A stretch of DNA of 64,000 nt, taken from assembly GCF_903853455.1 (NCBI RefSeq), contig NZ_CAINTR010000133.1, forward strand, positions 1 through 64,000. Direction: 5' to 3'. The stretch is from an uncultured Magnetospirillum sp. (GTDB lineage: Bacteria > Pseudomonadota > Alphaproteobacteria > Rhodospirillales > Magnetospirillaceae). This document shows, in pieces, positions 55,040 to 63,476 of the stretch. Position numbers and translations under genes: made by a program. The number at the start of each line of letters is the position of its first letter. Within the stretch, counting starts at the first letter, position 1. The notes beneath the pieces were generated by a model. It searched no databases, was not told the origin of the DNA, and saw nothing but the letters and a program-made list of their open reading frames with translations.

Positions 55040-56407
55040 ATGGTCGCCAAAAAACCCGAGCAGGTCGCCAAAGCCCTGGGCCTGCGTCCCGATTTCGTCT
55101 GGGGCGTTTCCACCTCGGCCTTCCAGGTGGAAGGCGCGGTCAAGGAGGACGGGCGCGGCCCCAGCATCTGGGACACCCGCTGCCGACTTGCCGGCGGCGT
55201 CTGGAACGGCGCCAACGCCGACATCGCCTGCGACCACTATCACCGCTGGCCGGAAGACGTGGCGCTGATGAAGCAGATTGGCGTCGGCGCCTATCGCTTC
55301 TCGTTGGCTTGGCCGCGACTGCTGCCCAAGGGACGCGGCGCGGTCAATCAGGCGGGCCTCGACTTCTACGACCGCCTGATCGACGGGGTGCTGGAAGCCG
55401 GGATCGAGCCCTGGGTCTGTCTCTACCACTGGGACCTGCCCCAGGGGCTGGACGATCTCGGCGGCTGGACCAACCGCGACTGCGCCGGCTGGTTCGCCGA
55501 CTATGCCGTGCTGGCGGCCAAGCGCTATGGCGACCGGGTCAAGAACTGGGCCACCTTCAACGAGTTCTCGGTCTTCACCATGTTCGGCTACGCCATCGAC
55601 TGGGCGGCGCCGGGGGTGACCGACCGCTCCGCCCACATGAAGGCCGTCCATCACGTCAACCTCGCCCATGGCGCCGGGGTGGACGTGCTGCGCGACCATG
55701 TGGCGGGGGCCAATATCGGCGCCATCCACAATCGTCAGATCGTGCGGCCGGAAGGCGGGCTGGAGGAGAACAAGGCAGTGGCGGAACTGCTGGACGCCCA
55801 TTGGAACCTGGTCTTCGCCGATCCCCAGCATCTGGGGCATTACCCCGCCATCGTCATGGGCGCCATGGAGCCCAACATCAAGGCCGGTGATATGGCGGCC
55901 ATCTGTCGGCCCACCGACTGGATCGGTCTCAACCACTACGGCCCTATCTACGCCAAGGTCGATCCCAGCACGACTTGGGGCTATGGCTGGGGCAGCCCGC
56001 CGGAATCGGCCAACCACCCCGAGGTGGGGTGGCCGATCTTCCCCGAAGTGTTCAAGGACGAATTGCTGGAACTGACCCGGCGCTACCGGATGCCCATCTA
56101 CGTCACCGAGAACGGCTGCGGCGGCGGCAAGGGCAGCGACACCCCCGACGAGAACGGCGAGGTCAAAGACACCCACCGCATCGCCTATTTCCGCGAATAC
56201 ACCAAGGCCATGCGCGACGCGGTGGCCGAGGGCGCCGATCTGCGCGGCTATTTCGTCTGGGCGTTGCTGGACAATTTCGAGTGGGGATCGGGCTACGGCC
56301 CTCGCTTCGGCCTGCTTCATGTGGATTTCGATACCCAGAAGCGGACGCTGAAGAACTCCGGCAAGTGGTATGGCGGACTTATTCGCGGGGAGCATACGGG
56401 CGAATAG
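55040..56407 (+). CDS. Family GH1 beta-glucosidase
   Basis: The 455-residue product is a full GH1 glycosidase: FVWGVSTSAFQVEGAVKEDGRGPSIWD at the N-terminus, the acid/base Glu175 (TFNEFS), the nucleophile Glu357 (YVTENG) and a C-terminal GYFVWALLDNFEWGSGYGPRFG signature. It has no signal peptide, so it is cytosolic and probably hydrolyses short beta-glucosides. It runs in the same direction as the heme-copper cluster but has no obvious functional link to it. Confidence 0.96.
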   Translation: MVAKKPEQVAKALGLRPDFVWGVSTSAFQVEGAVKEDGRGPSIWDTRCRLAGGVWNGANADIACDHYHRWPEDVALMKQIGVGAYRFSLAWPRLLPKGRGAVNQAGLDFYDRLIDGVLEAGIEPWVCLYHWDLPQGLDDLGGWTNRDCAGWFADYAVLAAKRYGDRVKNWATFNEFSVFTMFGYAIDWAAPGVTDRSAHMKAVHHVNLAHGAGVDVLRDHVAGANIGAIHNRQIVRPEGGLEENKAVAELLDAHWNLVFADPQHLGHYPAIVMGAMEPNIKAGDMAAICRPTDWIGLNHYGPIYAKVDPSTTWGYGWGSPPESANHPEVGWPIFPEVFKDELLELTRRYRMPIYVTENGCGGGKGSDTPDENGEVKDTHRIAYFREYTKAMRDAVAEGADLRGYFVWALLDNFEWGSGYGPRFGLLHVDFDTQKRTLKNSGKWYGGLIRGEHTGE

Positions 56408-56426
56408 GGGGGCAAGATCCTCGTCT

Positions 56427-57176
56427 TCAGCCCTGGCTCTTTCCCTCGGCGGAGACGTCGAGAAGAAGGTGCCAGCCGTCGGGGCCGAACGCTTCCAGCG
56501 GCTGGAAGCGCGCCTTGTAGGACATCTTGCGGCTTTCGGCGATCCAGTAGCCGAGATAAAGGTGCGGCAAACCCAGGCCGCGGGCCTCGCCGATCAACCA
56601 CAGCACCACATGGGTCCCCAGGCTGCGATGGGCCAGGTCGGGCTCGAAGAAGCTGTAGACCGCCGACAGACCGTCGCCGATGCGATCCGCCAGACAGACG
56701 GCGGTCAGGGTGCCGTCAGGCTGACGGAACTCCACCAGGAAGGTCTCGACCGGGCTGTCCTCCACCATGGAGCGGTAGTCGTAGAATCCCATCAACGCCA
56801 TGTCGCCGCCGGCATGGCGTGATTCCTGGTAGCGGGCGAACAGGCGGAACTGCTCGGCGGTGGCCCGGGCCGGCACTTTGTGCGCCACCAACGCCTCGTT
56901 GGCGCGGGCGACCCGCCGCATGCCGCGGTCGGGACTGAACGGACCGACCACGATGCGCACCGGGATGCAGGCGTTGCAACCGGGACAGGCGGGGGTATAG
57001 GCGATGGAGTGGCTGCGGCGAAAGCCGGCGCGCGACAGCGATACGTGAAGGGCATCGGCGTCGGCGCCGTTCAACTCGGTGACGATCTTGCGCTCAAGCC
57101 TTCCCGACACGTACGGACAAGGCAGGGGGGCCGTCGTGAAAAAGAAGTGGGGCCGTTTCAGCGGAAAATGGTCCAT
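56427..57176 (-). CDS. bpt: Aspartate/glutamate leucyltransferase
   Basis: The 249-residue product matches Bpt/Ate1-type transferases: the CPYVSGRLERK segment, the CxxC-type YTPACPGCNACIPVRI, the FYDYRSMVEDSPVET region and LGYWIAESRKMSYKARFQPLE near the C-terminus. It adds leucine to proteins with N-terminal Asp or Glu and so feeds the N-end rule degradation pathway. It lies downstream of motA, motB and an RDD gene on the same strand but is not obviously related to motility. Confidence 0.95.
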   Translation of the reverse strand: MDHFPLKRPHFFFTTAPLPCPYVSGRLERKIVTELNGADADALHVSLSRAGFRRSHSIAYTPACPGCNACIPVRIVVGPFSPDRGMRRVARANEALVAHKVPARATAEQFRLFARYQESRHAGGDMALMGFYDYRSMVEDSPVETFLVEFRQPDGTLTAVCLADRIGDGLSAVYSFFEPDLAHRSLGTHVVLWLIGEARGLGLPHLYLGYWIAESRKMSYKARFQPLEAFGPDGWHLLLDVSAEGKSQG

Positions 57177-57260
57177 CACGTCACGTCAAGCCTTGTCACC
57201 ACCGGGCGGGCGCTCGTCGGTATGATATGGGACCCCCTGGCAGTCTGCACCAGATGGGTG

Positions 57261-57779
57261 TCAGTTTCCGGGGCTGCCCCACAGGGCCGAGTCGTTGACC
57301 ACCACCGTGCCGGCAAGGAAATCATGCAAGGTGCGACGTCTGGGATTGAACAGGGCCACCAGCAAAATCAGCGTGCAGGTCAAGGCGATGGAGCCGTAGA
57401 AGCCGACAGTCTGGATCATTGCCTGTAACAGGGTCGGTCGTCCACCGTCTTGCACGGTACCCGGAGCAACCGACATCACCTTGATTCCGGCAACCCGCAT
57501 CCCCAGCGTGGCCGAGCGAGGGCCGGCGATGGTCAGGGTGTGGTAGAGGATCGGCACCAGCCCCAGCAAGACCATCAAGACCGGCCACAGCAGACCGAAG
57601 GTCAGGGCGCCGAGGATCACGCTGGCGACGAACACCATGCTCCACAGCAGTCCCACCACCACCAGGTCCAGCATGTAGGCGTAGATCCGGCGCTGCGTGA
57701 TTCCCATGTAGTAGCGGGGATTGCCCCAGGGATCACCCCATTCGGGAACAGGCTCGATGATGGTGACGCCCTGCGGCAT
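57261..57779 (-). CDS. RDD-family membrane protein
   Basis: The 172-residue protein has the RDD pattern: an Arg in the first membrane helix region (RRIYAYMLDLVVV with the following Asp), several membrane segments and the R-HDFLAGTVVV motif near the C-terminus. RDD proteins are poorly understood membrane proteins, some linked to ion transport. The ATG at 57779 lies 5 nt after the motB stop, so it probably belongs to the motAB transcript. Confidence 0.88.
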   Translation of the reverse strand: MPQGVTIIEPVPEWGDPWGNPRYYMGITQRRIYAYMLDLVVVGLLWSMVFVASVILGALTFGLLWPVLMVLLGLVPILYHTLTIAGPRSATLGMRVAGIKVMSVAPGTVQDGGRPTLLQAMIQTVGFYGSIALTCTLILLVALFNPRRRTLHDFLAGTVVVNDSALWGSPGN

Positions 57780-57784
57780 GAATC

Positions 57785-58792
57785 TTATCTGGCCGGTGTG
57801 GAAGAGGTTCGGTTCATCGGCACCGACAGCGATTGCGAGGTGGTTGGGCCAATATCGTTCTCGCGCAGCAGGATGATGCTGATGCGCCGGTTGCGCAGCC
57901 CCTTGGGGTCGCTTTTGTCCAGTGGCTCCTGGTCGGCGCGGCCGATCACCCGGTCGATGCGGTTTTCCGGAACGCCCGAGGCGATCAGCGTCCGGCGGGT
58001 GGCCAGCGCGCGGTCGGCGGACAATTCCCAATTGGTGTAACCCGACGGGTCCTTGAAGGGGACGGCGTCGGTATGGCCGGAGATGGCGATGCGGTTCTCG
58101 GGCAATTGGCGGATCACGCGGGCGACCAGATCAAGCATGGCCCTGGTATGACCGAAGGGCGCGCTGGATCCCGACGGGAACATGGCCAAGCCTTCCTGAT
58201 CGGTGATCTGGATGCGCAGTCCCTCGGGGGTATTGTCCACCAGCATGCTGCCCTGGAATTGCTTCAACTCGGGGATGCCCTTGACGGCGCCCTCGAGCAT
58301 CTCCTTGGCTTTGTCGAATTTCTGCTGCTCGCGCTGAGCCTGGGCCTCCTTGAAGTCCTGCTCGCTCATGCCGGCCTTGTCCTTGCCGTCCTCGGTGCCG
58401 GTCTTGCCGGCTTTGCCCTCGGCATCGGTGTCGGAAGGGAATTCCTTGGAGCCGGTCAGGTCCTCGCCGCCGGGACCGATGGAGGTGGGGGGCAGATGCT
58501 GCACCAGGGAGGGAGACGAGGTGTTGGAGGTCTGGGCGCCCTCGCCGATCACCTTGCCGCCCAACACGCCGCCGGCGCCGGATGCGCTCTTGGACGCCAT
58601 GGTGGGGGCGAAGTAGTTGGATACGCCGGTCAACTGTTCCTCGGTCACGGCGTTCAGCAGCCACAACAGCAGGAAGAACGCCATCATCGCGGTCACGAAG
58701 TCGGCATAGGCCACCTTCCACGCGCCGCCATGGTGGCCGCCGGCCACCTTTTTGACGCGCTTGATAATGATCTGGTTGCCGCCTTCGGCCAT
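57785..58792 (-). CDS. motB: Flagellar motor stator protein MotB
   Basis: The 335-residue protein has the short cytosolic N-terminus, the membrane helix with the proton-carrying Asp31 (AYADFVTAMMAFFLLLWLL), a long linker and a C-terminal OmpA-like peptidoglycan-binding domain (ISGHTDAVPF, NWELSADRALATRRTL, GRADQEPL). The linker is long and charged. It anchors the stator to peptidoglycan and together with MotA drives flagellar rotation. It lies 22 nt after motA. Confidence 0.96.
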   Translation of the reverse strand: MAEGGNQIIIKRVKKVAGGHHGGAWKVAYADFVTAMMAFFLLLWLLNAVTEEQLTGVSNYFAPTMASKSASGAGGVLGGKVIGEGAQTSNTSSPSLVQHLPPTSIGPGGEDLTGSKEFPSDTDAEGKAGKTGTEDGKDKAGMSEQDFKEAQAQREQQKFDKAKEMLEGAVKGIPELKQFQGSMLVDNTPEGLRIQITDQEGLAMFPSGSSAPFGHTRAMLDLVARVIRQLPENRIAISGHTDAVPFKDPSGYTNWELSADRALATRRTLIASGVPENRIDRVIGRADQEPLDKSDPKGLRNRRISIILLRENDIGPTTSQSLSVPMNRTSSTPAR

Positions 58793-58814
58793 GAGCGCTT
58801 ACACCTTTTCCGCG

Positions 58815-59675
58815 TCAATCCGGCGGCAGGTTGGTCACGGTTTCTTCCAGTTCCTGGAAGGTCGGTCGCAACTCGTCGGGCAGGATCTTGCGGGCGAACT
58901 CGATGGAGACCTGCGGCGCGTAGCCCTGCATGTGTCCCAGCAACCCCGCCTTGATGGCCATGAAGTAGTAGTGGTCGGAGTCGAAACACATCTGCATATT
59001 GCGTGCGAAGGGCGCGATGAAGCCGTAGGAGAGCAGCACGCCGGTGAAGGTTCCCACCAGCGCGGCACCGATGAGGTGGCCCAGCACTTCCGGCGGTTCG
59101 GTGATGGAGCCCATGGTATGGATGACGCCCAGCACCGCGGCGACGATGCCCAGCGCCGGCATGGCGTCCGCCATCAGATTCACCGCGTGGGAGATCTCGT
59201 GATAGACCTTGTGATGGGATTCAAGCTCGCCGTCGATGATGGATTCAAGCTCGTGGGCGTTGCTGGTGCCCAGGGTCAGCAGGCGCAGGTAGTCGCACAG
59301 GAAGGTGCGGGTATGGTGGTCGCCGTTGAACTTGGGAAACTTGCCGAACAGCGGGCTTTCGTCGGGCTTTTCCACATGGCTTTCCAGCGCCAGGTCGCCC
59401 TTGGTCTTGGCCAGTTTGAACACCGCGTAGAGCATGGACAACATCTCGATGTAGTCGTCCTTGCTGTGGTGGGCTCCCTTGAAGATCAGGCTGAAATTGG
59501 CGAGGATTCCCATGACGGTCGACTTGGGATTGCCGATCAGCACCGACCCGATCGCCGCGCCGATAATGATGATGAACTCGAACGGTTGCCACAACACGCC
59601 CAGGTGGCCGCCCGGCGCCGCATAGCCGCCGATCACGGAAACGGCAATCACGACCATGCCTATAATTGCAAACAT
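58815..59675 (-). CDS. motA: Flagellar motor stator protein MotA
   Basis: The 286-residue protein has four membrane helices, the large cytosolic loop and the conserved MADAMPALGIVAAVLGVIHTMGSI segment that lines the proton channel. It forms the stator ring with MotB. It is the first gene of a minus-strand group (motA, motB, RDD gene). Candidate promoter elements lie upstream at 59739-59768. Confidence 0.97.
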   Translation of the reverse strand: MFAIIGMVVIAVSVIGGYAAPGGHLGVLWQPFEFIIIIGAAIGSVLIGNPKSTVMGILANFSLIFKGAHHSKDDYIEMLSMLYAVFKLAKTKGDLALESHVEKPDESPLFGKFPKFNGDHHTRTFLCDYLRLLTLGTSNAHELESIIDGELESHHKVYHEISHAVNLMADAMPALGIVAAVLGVIHTMGSITEPPEVLGHLIGAALVGTFTGVLLSYGFIAPFARNMQMCFDSDHYYFMAIKAGLLGHMQGYAPQVSIEFARKILPDELRPTFQELEETVTNLPPD

Positions 59676-59736
59676 ACGTTTCCCCTGCTCCGTCGGCCCG
59701 GGTGGGACGAGCAGATCATCTTCCTGAACCGGAGGA

Positions 59737-59768
59737 TGCTATAATTCCTCACTGCTGTCGCGAGTCAA
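59737..59768. promoter_or_regulatory. Overlapping divergent promoters for motA and the flavin reductase
   Basis: On the plus strand TGCTATAAT at 59737-59745 is a perfect extended -10 for the flavin reductase gene, though no -35 is evident. On the minus strand TTGACT (complement of 59763-59768) and TTATAG (complement of 59739-59744) are spaced by 18 bp and would serve motA. The two -10 elements overlap, so the promoters may compete. Confidence 0.5.
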
Positions 59769-59885
59769 CTGCGTTGTGGTGACGAAAAATGTTGGATTTG
59801 TGTCTTGCCATTTCGGTTCCGGCACAGGAGGCATTTGACCTCGGGCGGCGAACGACATTAATCTTTCTCCCCGACAATAAACATA

Positions 59886-60404
59886 ATGAGCATCTTCATG
59901 CCCCTGGACTCCCGTTCATTTCGTAAAGCGCTTGGCTGCTTCGCCTCGGGAGTCACGGTTATCACCACTTTGAGTCCGGAGACCAAGGCTCCGATCGGCG
60001 TGACCGTCAGCGCCTTCTCGTCGCTGTCGCTCGATCCGCCGCTGGTGATGTTCTGCCTGGGCAACGCGACGTCATCCATGGGGGCTTTCAAGGCTTTCGG
60101 CCATTTTGCCGTCAACATTCTGTCCGAGACCCAGCGCGACCTGTCCATCCGCTTCGCCAGCCGGGCCGAGGACAAGTGGGCGGGGATGGCCTGGGACAAG
60201 TGGGACAGCGGGGCTCCCATCCTCTCCAATTGCCTGACCAACCTGGAATGCTCGCTGGTGCAGACCATCGACGGCGGCGACCATCAGATCTTCATCGGCC
60301 GGGTTGATCGGATGAAGCATCAAGAGGGCGGCAGCCCGCTGATCTATTTCCGGGGCAGCTACCTGGAACTCAGCCCGCCGCCGACCCTGACCGATCTGGT
60401 GTGA
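59886..60404 (+). CDS. Flavin reductase-like FMN-binding protein
   Basis: The 172-residue protein has the split-barrel flavin reductase pattern: FRKALGCFASGVTVITT, PIGVTVSAFSSLSLDPPLVMFCLGNATSSMGAFKAFG, FAVNILSETQRDLSIRFA and GGSPLIYFRGSYLEL. It resembles the small reductase components of two-component monooxygenases (HpaC type) that supply reduced FMN. No monooxygenase partner is adjacent. The ATG at 59886 has no strong ribosome site; 59898 is an alternative. Confidence 0.88.
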   Translation: MSIFMPLDSRSFRKALGCFASGVTVITTLSPETKAPIGVTVSAFSSLSLDPPLVMFCLGNATSSMGAFKAFGHFAVNILSETQRDLSIRFASRAEDKWAGMAWDKWDSGAPILSNCLTNLECSLVQTIDGGDHQIFIGRVDRMKHQEGGSPLIYFRGSYLELSPPPTLTDLV

Positions 60405-60410
60405 TTCCAG

Positions 60411-62735
60411 TTACTTCCCGTGTTCCAAGGTGAAGACGGAGGTCCCGCCCTCTTGGGGCGGCCAGATCAGCCGGTTGTCGCGCCATGCTTCCATCATGTC
60501 GGCGTAATGGCGCGACAGCGGATGGCCGGATTGGCCGGTGGAGATGACAAAGCGGCTGTTGGCGAGATCGCCGAGATCGAACACCGCCCGTAACCCCGCC
60601 CCGTGGACCTGGGGAAAGCTGGTGGCCTTGGCATCCGGCAGGTAGGTGCCGCGCGACACGGTGTAGTCGTCGCCGTCGCTGGCGATTTCCAGATTGGCGA
60701 AGTGCTTCAACACCGGCACCCGGCCGAGAATGGCGCTGCCGAAGCTCGCCCGATGGGCGGCGCCCCAGGTCCATTTGCTCATATCCGGTCCCCAGGTCTC
60801 GGACAGGTCCTTGACGGCGAGGTCGAGGCTGCGCTCGATCAGATCCTCGCAGCTCTCGGGCTCCGGGGTGGAGATGTCGTCGCACCAATAGCGCCGCCGG
60901 GTCAGAACCTCGACCAGGGCCTGGGCGCGCGGCGGTCCCATGGCGTCGAACAGCTCCTTGAGCTCGTCGGCGAAGATGGCGCGGTTGAGGCGGTTGAGCC
61001 ATGCGGCGAAGATCAACGGTTCCGGCCGGGTCCGGTCGGCGCGCCCGTTCCATTCCGCCACCAGATGGGCGGCGTCGCGCGAGGGTTTGGATTTGAAGTC
61101 GAGGCCGGTCAGCAGATCCTTCAACTCTACCGCCTGCAAGGACAGGGCGTCGCCTTGGATGGCCGACATGTCGGCCAGGGCCACCGGCTTGTGCGTCTCC
61201 AGCAGGTCTTGGATGCGCTGGGCGCGGTAGCCTTCGGGCCAGGTGGCGGTGAGCAGGTAGGGGTATTTGTCGCCGGTGACCTTGTTGTTGGCGTTGACCA
61301 GCACGCCGGAGCGGGGGTTGTAGCTCTGTGGCAGTTTGGCGAAGGGAACCCAACCGGTCCAGTCGCCTTCGCCGGTCCACCCCCGCGCCGGCGCCATGCC
61401 GTTGCCGGATTTCCGGATGGGAATCTGGCCGGCGGTGTAAAAGCCGATATTGCCGTCGGTATCGGCATAGCCCAGGTTGAGGACCGGGGCTTGAAGGTTC
61501 TTCAGCGCCGCGACGAATCCGTTCCAGTCCTTGGCCAGATTCAGCCGAAGCAGCGCCTGCATGCTCAGGTCGCCCTCGGCCAGGACGGTGGAGGCGAAGG
61601 CCACCACCTCGCCGGGGCCGGCCACCTCCTTGGCGACCAGATCGGAAATGATCGGGCCGTGGCGGCTTTCGCGGATGGTGATGCCGACGTCGGCTGCGCC
61701 CTTGACCCGGATGACGTCGTCGCGGCTTAGAAACGGCTTCGATCCGTCGGGAGTCTTGTAGGCGTTGGCGCCGACGGGCTTTTCCACGAACAGGTCGACG
61801 GTGTCCGCTTGGGTCGCGGTGATCCCCCAGGCGATCCGCCGGTTATGGGCGACCAGATGGAAGGGGATTCCCGGCACCGTCGCGCCGCTGAGCCGCAGGC
61901 CGGGAGCGTCTATCTCGGCCAGATACCATAGGATAGGGGCGCGGAACGCCAGATGGGGGTCGTTGGCCAACATGGGTTTGCCGGTATCGGTGCGGCTGCC
62001 GCCGACCACCCAGATGTTGGAGGCGGGCATGGGCTTGGCGGCGGTCGGTTCGGCCTCGAGCAGGGCGCGGCCGCCATCCGGCGACAGGGTGACCGGGGCA
62101 TCCTGCGGATAGGCCGGGAACAGTTCCTGCACTCGTTTGGGGTCGAGCTTGCGGCTCAACTGCCCCCGCAGAACGTCGTCGTGCCAGTTTCCCGCCAACT
62201 GCAACCCCATCACCTTCTGCCAGACGATGGAGTCGGCGGGGCGCCAGGGTTCCGGCGTCAGCCCCAGCACGGCATATTCCAGCGGCAGGCGGTAGCTGTT
62301 TTCCGTCATCCAGGCATTGATTCCGGCGGCATAGGCGGTCAGCGCGTCGCGGGTCGTCTCGTCGAGCTTGGGAAAAGCGCGTTCGGCCAGGCCGTAAAGA
62401 CCCAGGGTCCGCATGAAGCGGTCGTTGGCCAGCCCCGGCTCGCCGACGATCTCGGCCAGACGGCCGGCTCCGATACGCCGCTGCATCTCCATCTGCCACA
62501 TGCGGTCCTGGGCATGAGCCCATCCCAGCGCGAAATAGGCGTCCGCCGGCGAACGGGCGGTGATGCGCGGTACTCCCAGGGAATCGCGGGTGATGGCGGC
62601 ACCTTGGCGGATGCCGGCCACGGGCATGGCGCCGTCGATGCGGGGCAGGCCGCTCATCAGCACCACCCATGCCGCCGAAGCGCTCAGGAGGAGGATCAGC
62701 AGAATGGAGTTGATGATCTTGGCCGTTCGCCCCAT
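60411..62735 (-). CDS. Penicillin acylase family N-terminal-serine hydrolase
   Basis: The product of about 774 residues has a membrane signal-anchor (IINSILLILLLSASAAWVVLMSG), the GVPRITARSPADAYFALGWAHAQDRMWQMEM start of the alpha chain, and the auto-processing Ser239 (PASNIWVVGGSRT) that would become the N-terminal nucleophile of the beta chain. These enzymes hydrolyse amide bonds of beta-lactams or N-acyl homoserine lactones. The last may link it to quorum quenching, but the natural substrate is unknown. The ATG at 62735 is chosen at the start of the signal sequence; a TTG at 62813 is possible. It converges with the flavin reductase gene with 6 bp between them. Confidence 0.9.
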   Translation of the reverse strand: MGRTAKIINSILLILLLSASAAWVVLMSGLPRIDGAMPVAGIRQGAAITRDSLGVPRITARSPADAYFALGWAHAQDRMWQMEMQRRIGAGRLAEIVGEPGLANDRFMRTLGLYGLAERAFPKLDETTRDALTAYAAGINAWMTENSYRLPLEYAVLGLTPEPWRPADSIVWQKVMGLQLAGNWHDDVLRGQLSRKLDPKRVQELFPAYPQDAPVTLSPDGGRALLEAEPTAAKPMPASNIWVVGGSRTDTGKPMLANDPHLAFRAPILWYLAEIDAPGLRLSGATVPGIPFHLVAHNRRIAWGITATQADTVDLFVEKPVGANAYKTPDGSKPFLSRDDVIRVKGAADVGITIRESRHGPIISDLVAKEVAGPGEVVAFASTVLAEGDLSMQALLRLNLAKDWNGFVAALKNLQAPVLNLGYADTDGNIGFYTAGQIPIRKSGNGMAPARGWTGEGDWTGWVPFAKLPQSYNPRSGVLVNANNKVTGDKYPYLLTATWPEGYRAQRIQDLLETHKPVALADMSAIQGDALSLQAVELKDLLTGLDFKSKPSRDAAHLVAEWNGRADRTRPEPLIFAAWLNRLNRAIFADELKELFDAMGPPRAQALVEVLTRRRYWCDDISTPEPESCEDLIERSLDLAVKDLSETWGPDMSKWTWGAAHRASFGSAILGRVPVLKHFANLEIASDGDDYTVSRGTYLPDAKATSFPQVHGAGLRAVFDLGDLANSRFVISTGQSGHPLSRHYADMMEAWRDNRLIWPPQEGGTSVFTLEHGK

Positions 62736-62952
62736 CTCATGACAGATGAGGACGAAATCCGGATGGTCCTGGCGGTCGTCGTTCAAGGTCTTGGCCGTAT
62801 CGCCGTTCGACAAGATCGCGTCTCCGTCCGCTCTTTGGCGGAAGAGGGAGTCCTACCCGTCGCAAACGTCTCTGTAAAGCGCCCATCGGCTTTGGATCGG
62901 CCCATGTGCCGTGTTATAGCTGCTGCCACACCATCAGGGAACGAGGACGCTT

Positions 62953-63357
62953 ATGATTGGGAAGCTGAACCATGTCGCCATCGCGGTGCCGGATCTCGAC
63001 GCCGCCACCGCCCTTTATCGCGATACGCTGGGAGCCAAGGTTTCGGCGCCGGTGCCGCAGCCGGCCCATGGCGTGACCGTGGTGTTCGTCGAGCTGCCCA
63101 ACACCAAGGTCGAGCTGCTGCACCCCTTGGGGGAGAAGTCGACCATCGCCGGTTTCCTGGAGAAGAACCCCTCCGGCGGCATCCATCATATCTGCTACGA
63201 GGTGCAGGACATCCTGGCCGCGCGCGATCAGCTCAAGGCCAAGGGAGCCCGCGTGCTCGGCGACGGCGAGCCTCGGATCGGCGCCCACGACAAGCCGGTT
63301 CTGTTCCTCCATCCCAAGGATTTCATCGGCACCCTGGTGGAGTTGGAGCAGGCTTAA
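62953..63357 (+). CDS. mce: Methylmalonyl-CoA epimerase
   Basis: The 134-residue protein is a glyoxalase-fold enzyme with IGKLNHVAIAVPDLDAAT (metal His), a middle VELPNTKVELLHPL, GGIHHICYEVQDI (second His) and a C-terminal GTLVELEQ with the metal Glu. It converts (S)- to (R)-methylmalonyl-CoA in propionate or branched-chain breakdown. No mutase gene is in the window. A short palindromic element follows. Confidence 0.93.
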   Translation: MIGKLNHVAIAVPDLDAATALYRDTLGAKVSAPVPQPAHGVTVVFVELPNTKVELLHPLGEKSTIAGFLEKNPSGGIHHICYEVQDILAARDQLKAKGARVLGDGEPRIGAHDKPVLFLHPKDFIGTLVELEQA

Positions 63358-63417
63358 GCTCTCCCGAGGTTGACGGGGGCATGCTCACGGAGCGCAGCGA
63401 CTAGCCCGTTGAGGGCG

Positions 63418-63457
63418 CGCCGCTCATGCGGCGAAAGCCAAGCACGCGGAGGCGTGC
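63418..63457. repeat. Tandem palindromic element
   Basis: Two perfect 6-bp hairpins stand side by side: CGCCGC-TCAT-GCGGCG (63418-63433) and GCACGC-GGAG-GCGTGC (63442-63457). Flanking GACTAG and GACTGAG also look related. This resembles REP- or BIME-like elements, or a short intergenic repeat. Its copy number in the genome is unknown. Confidence 0.45.
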
Positions 63458-63476
63458 GCCCGGCGACTGAGGGACG

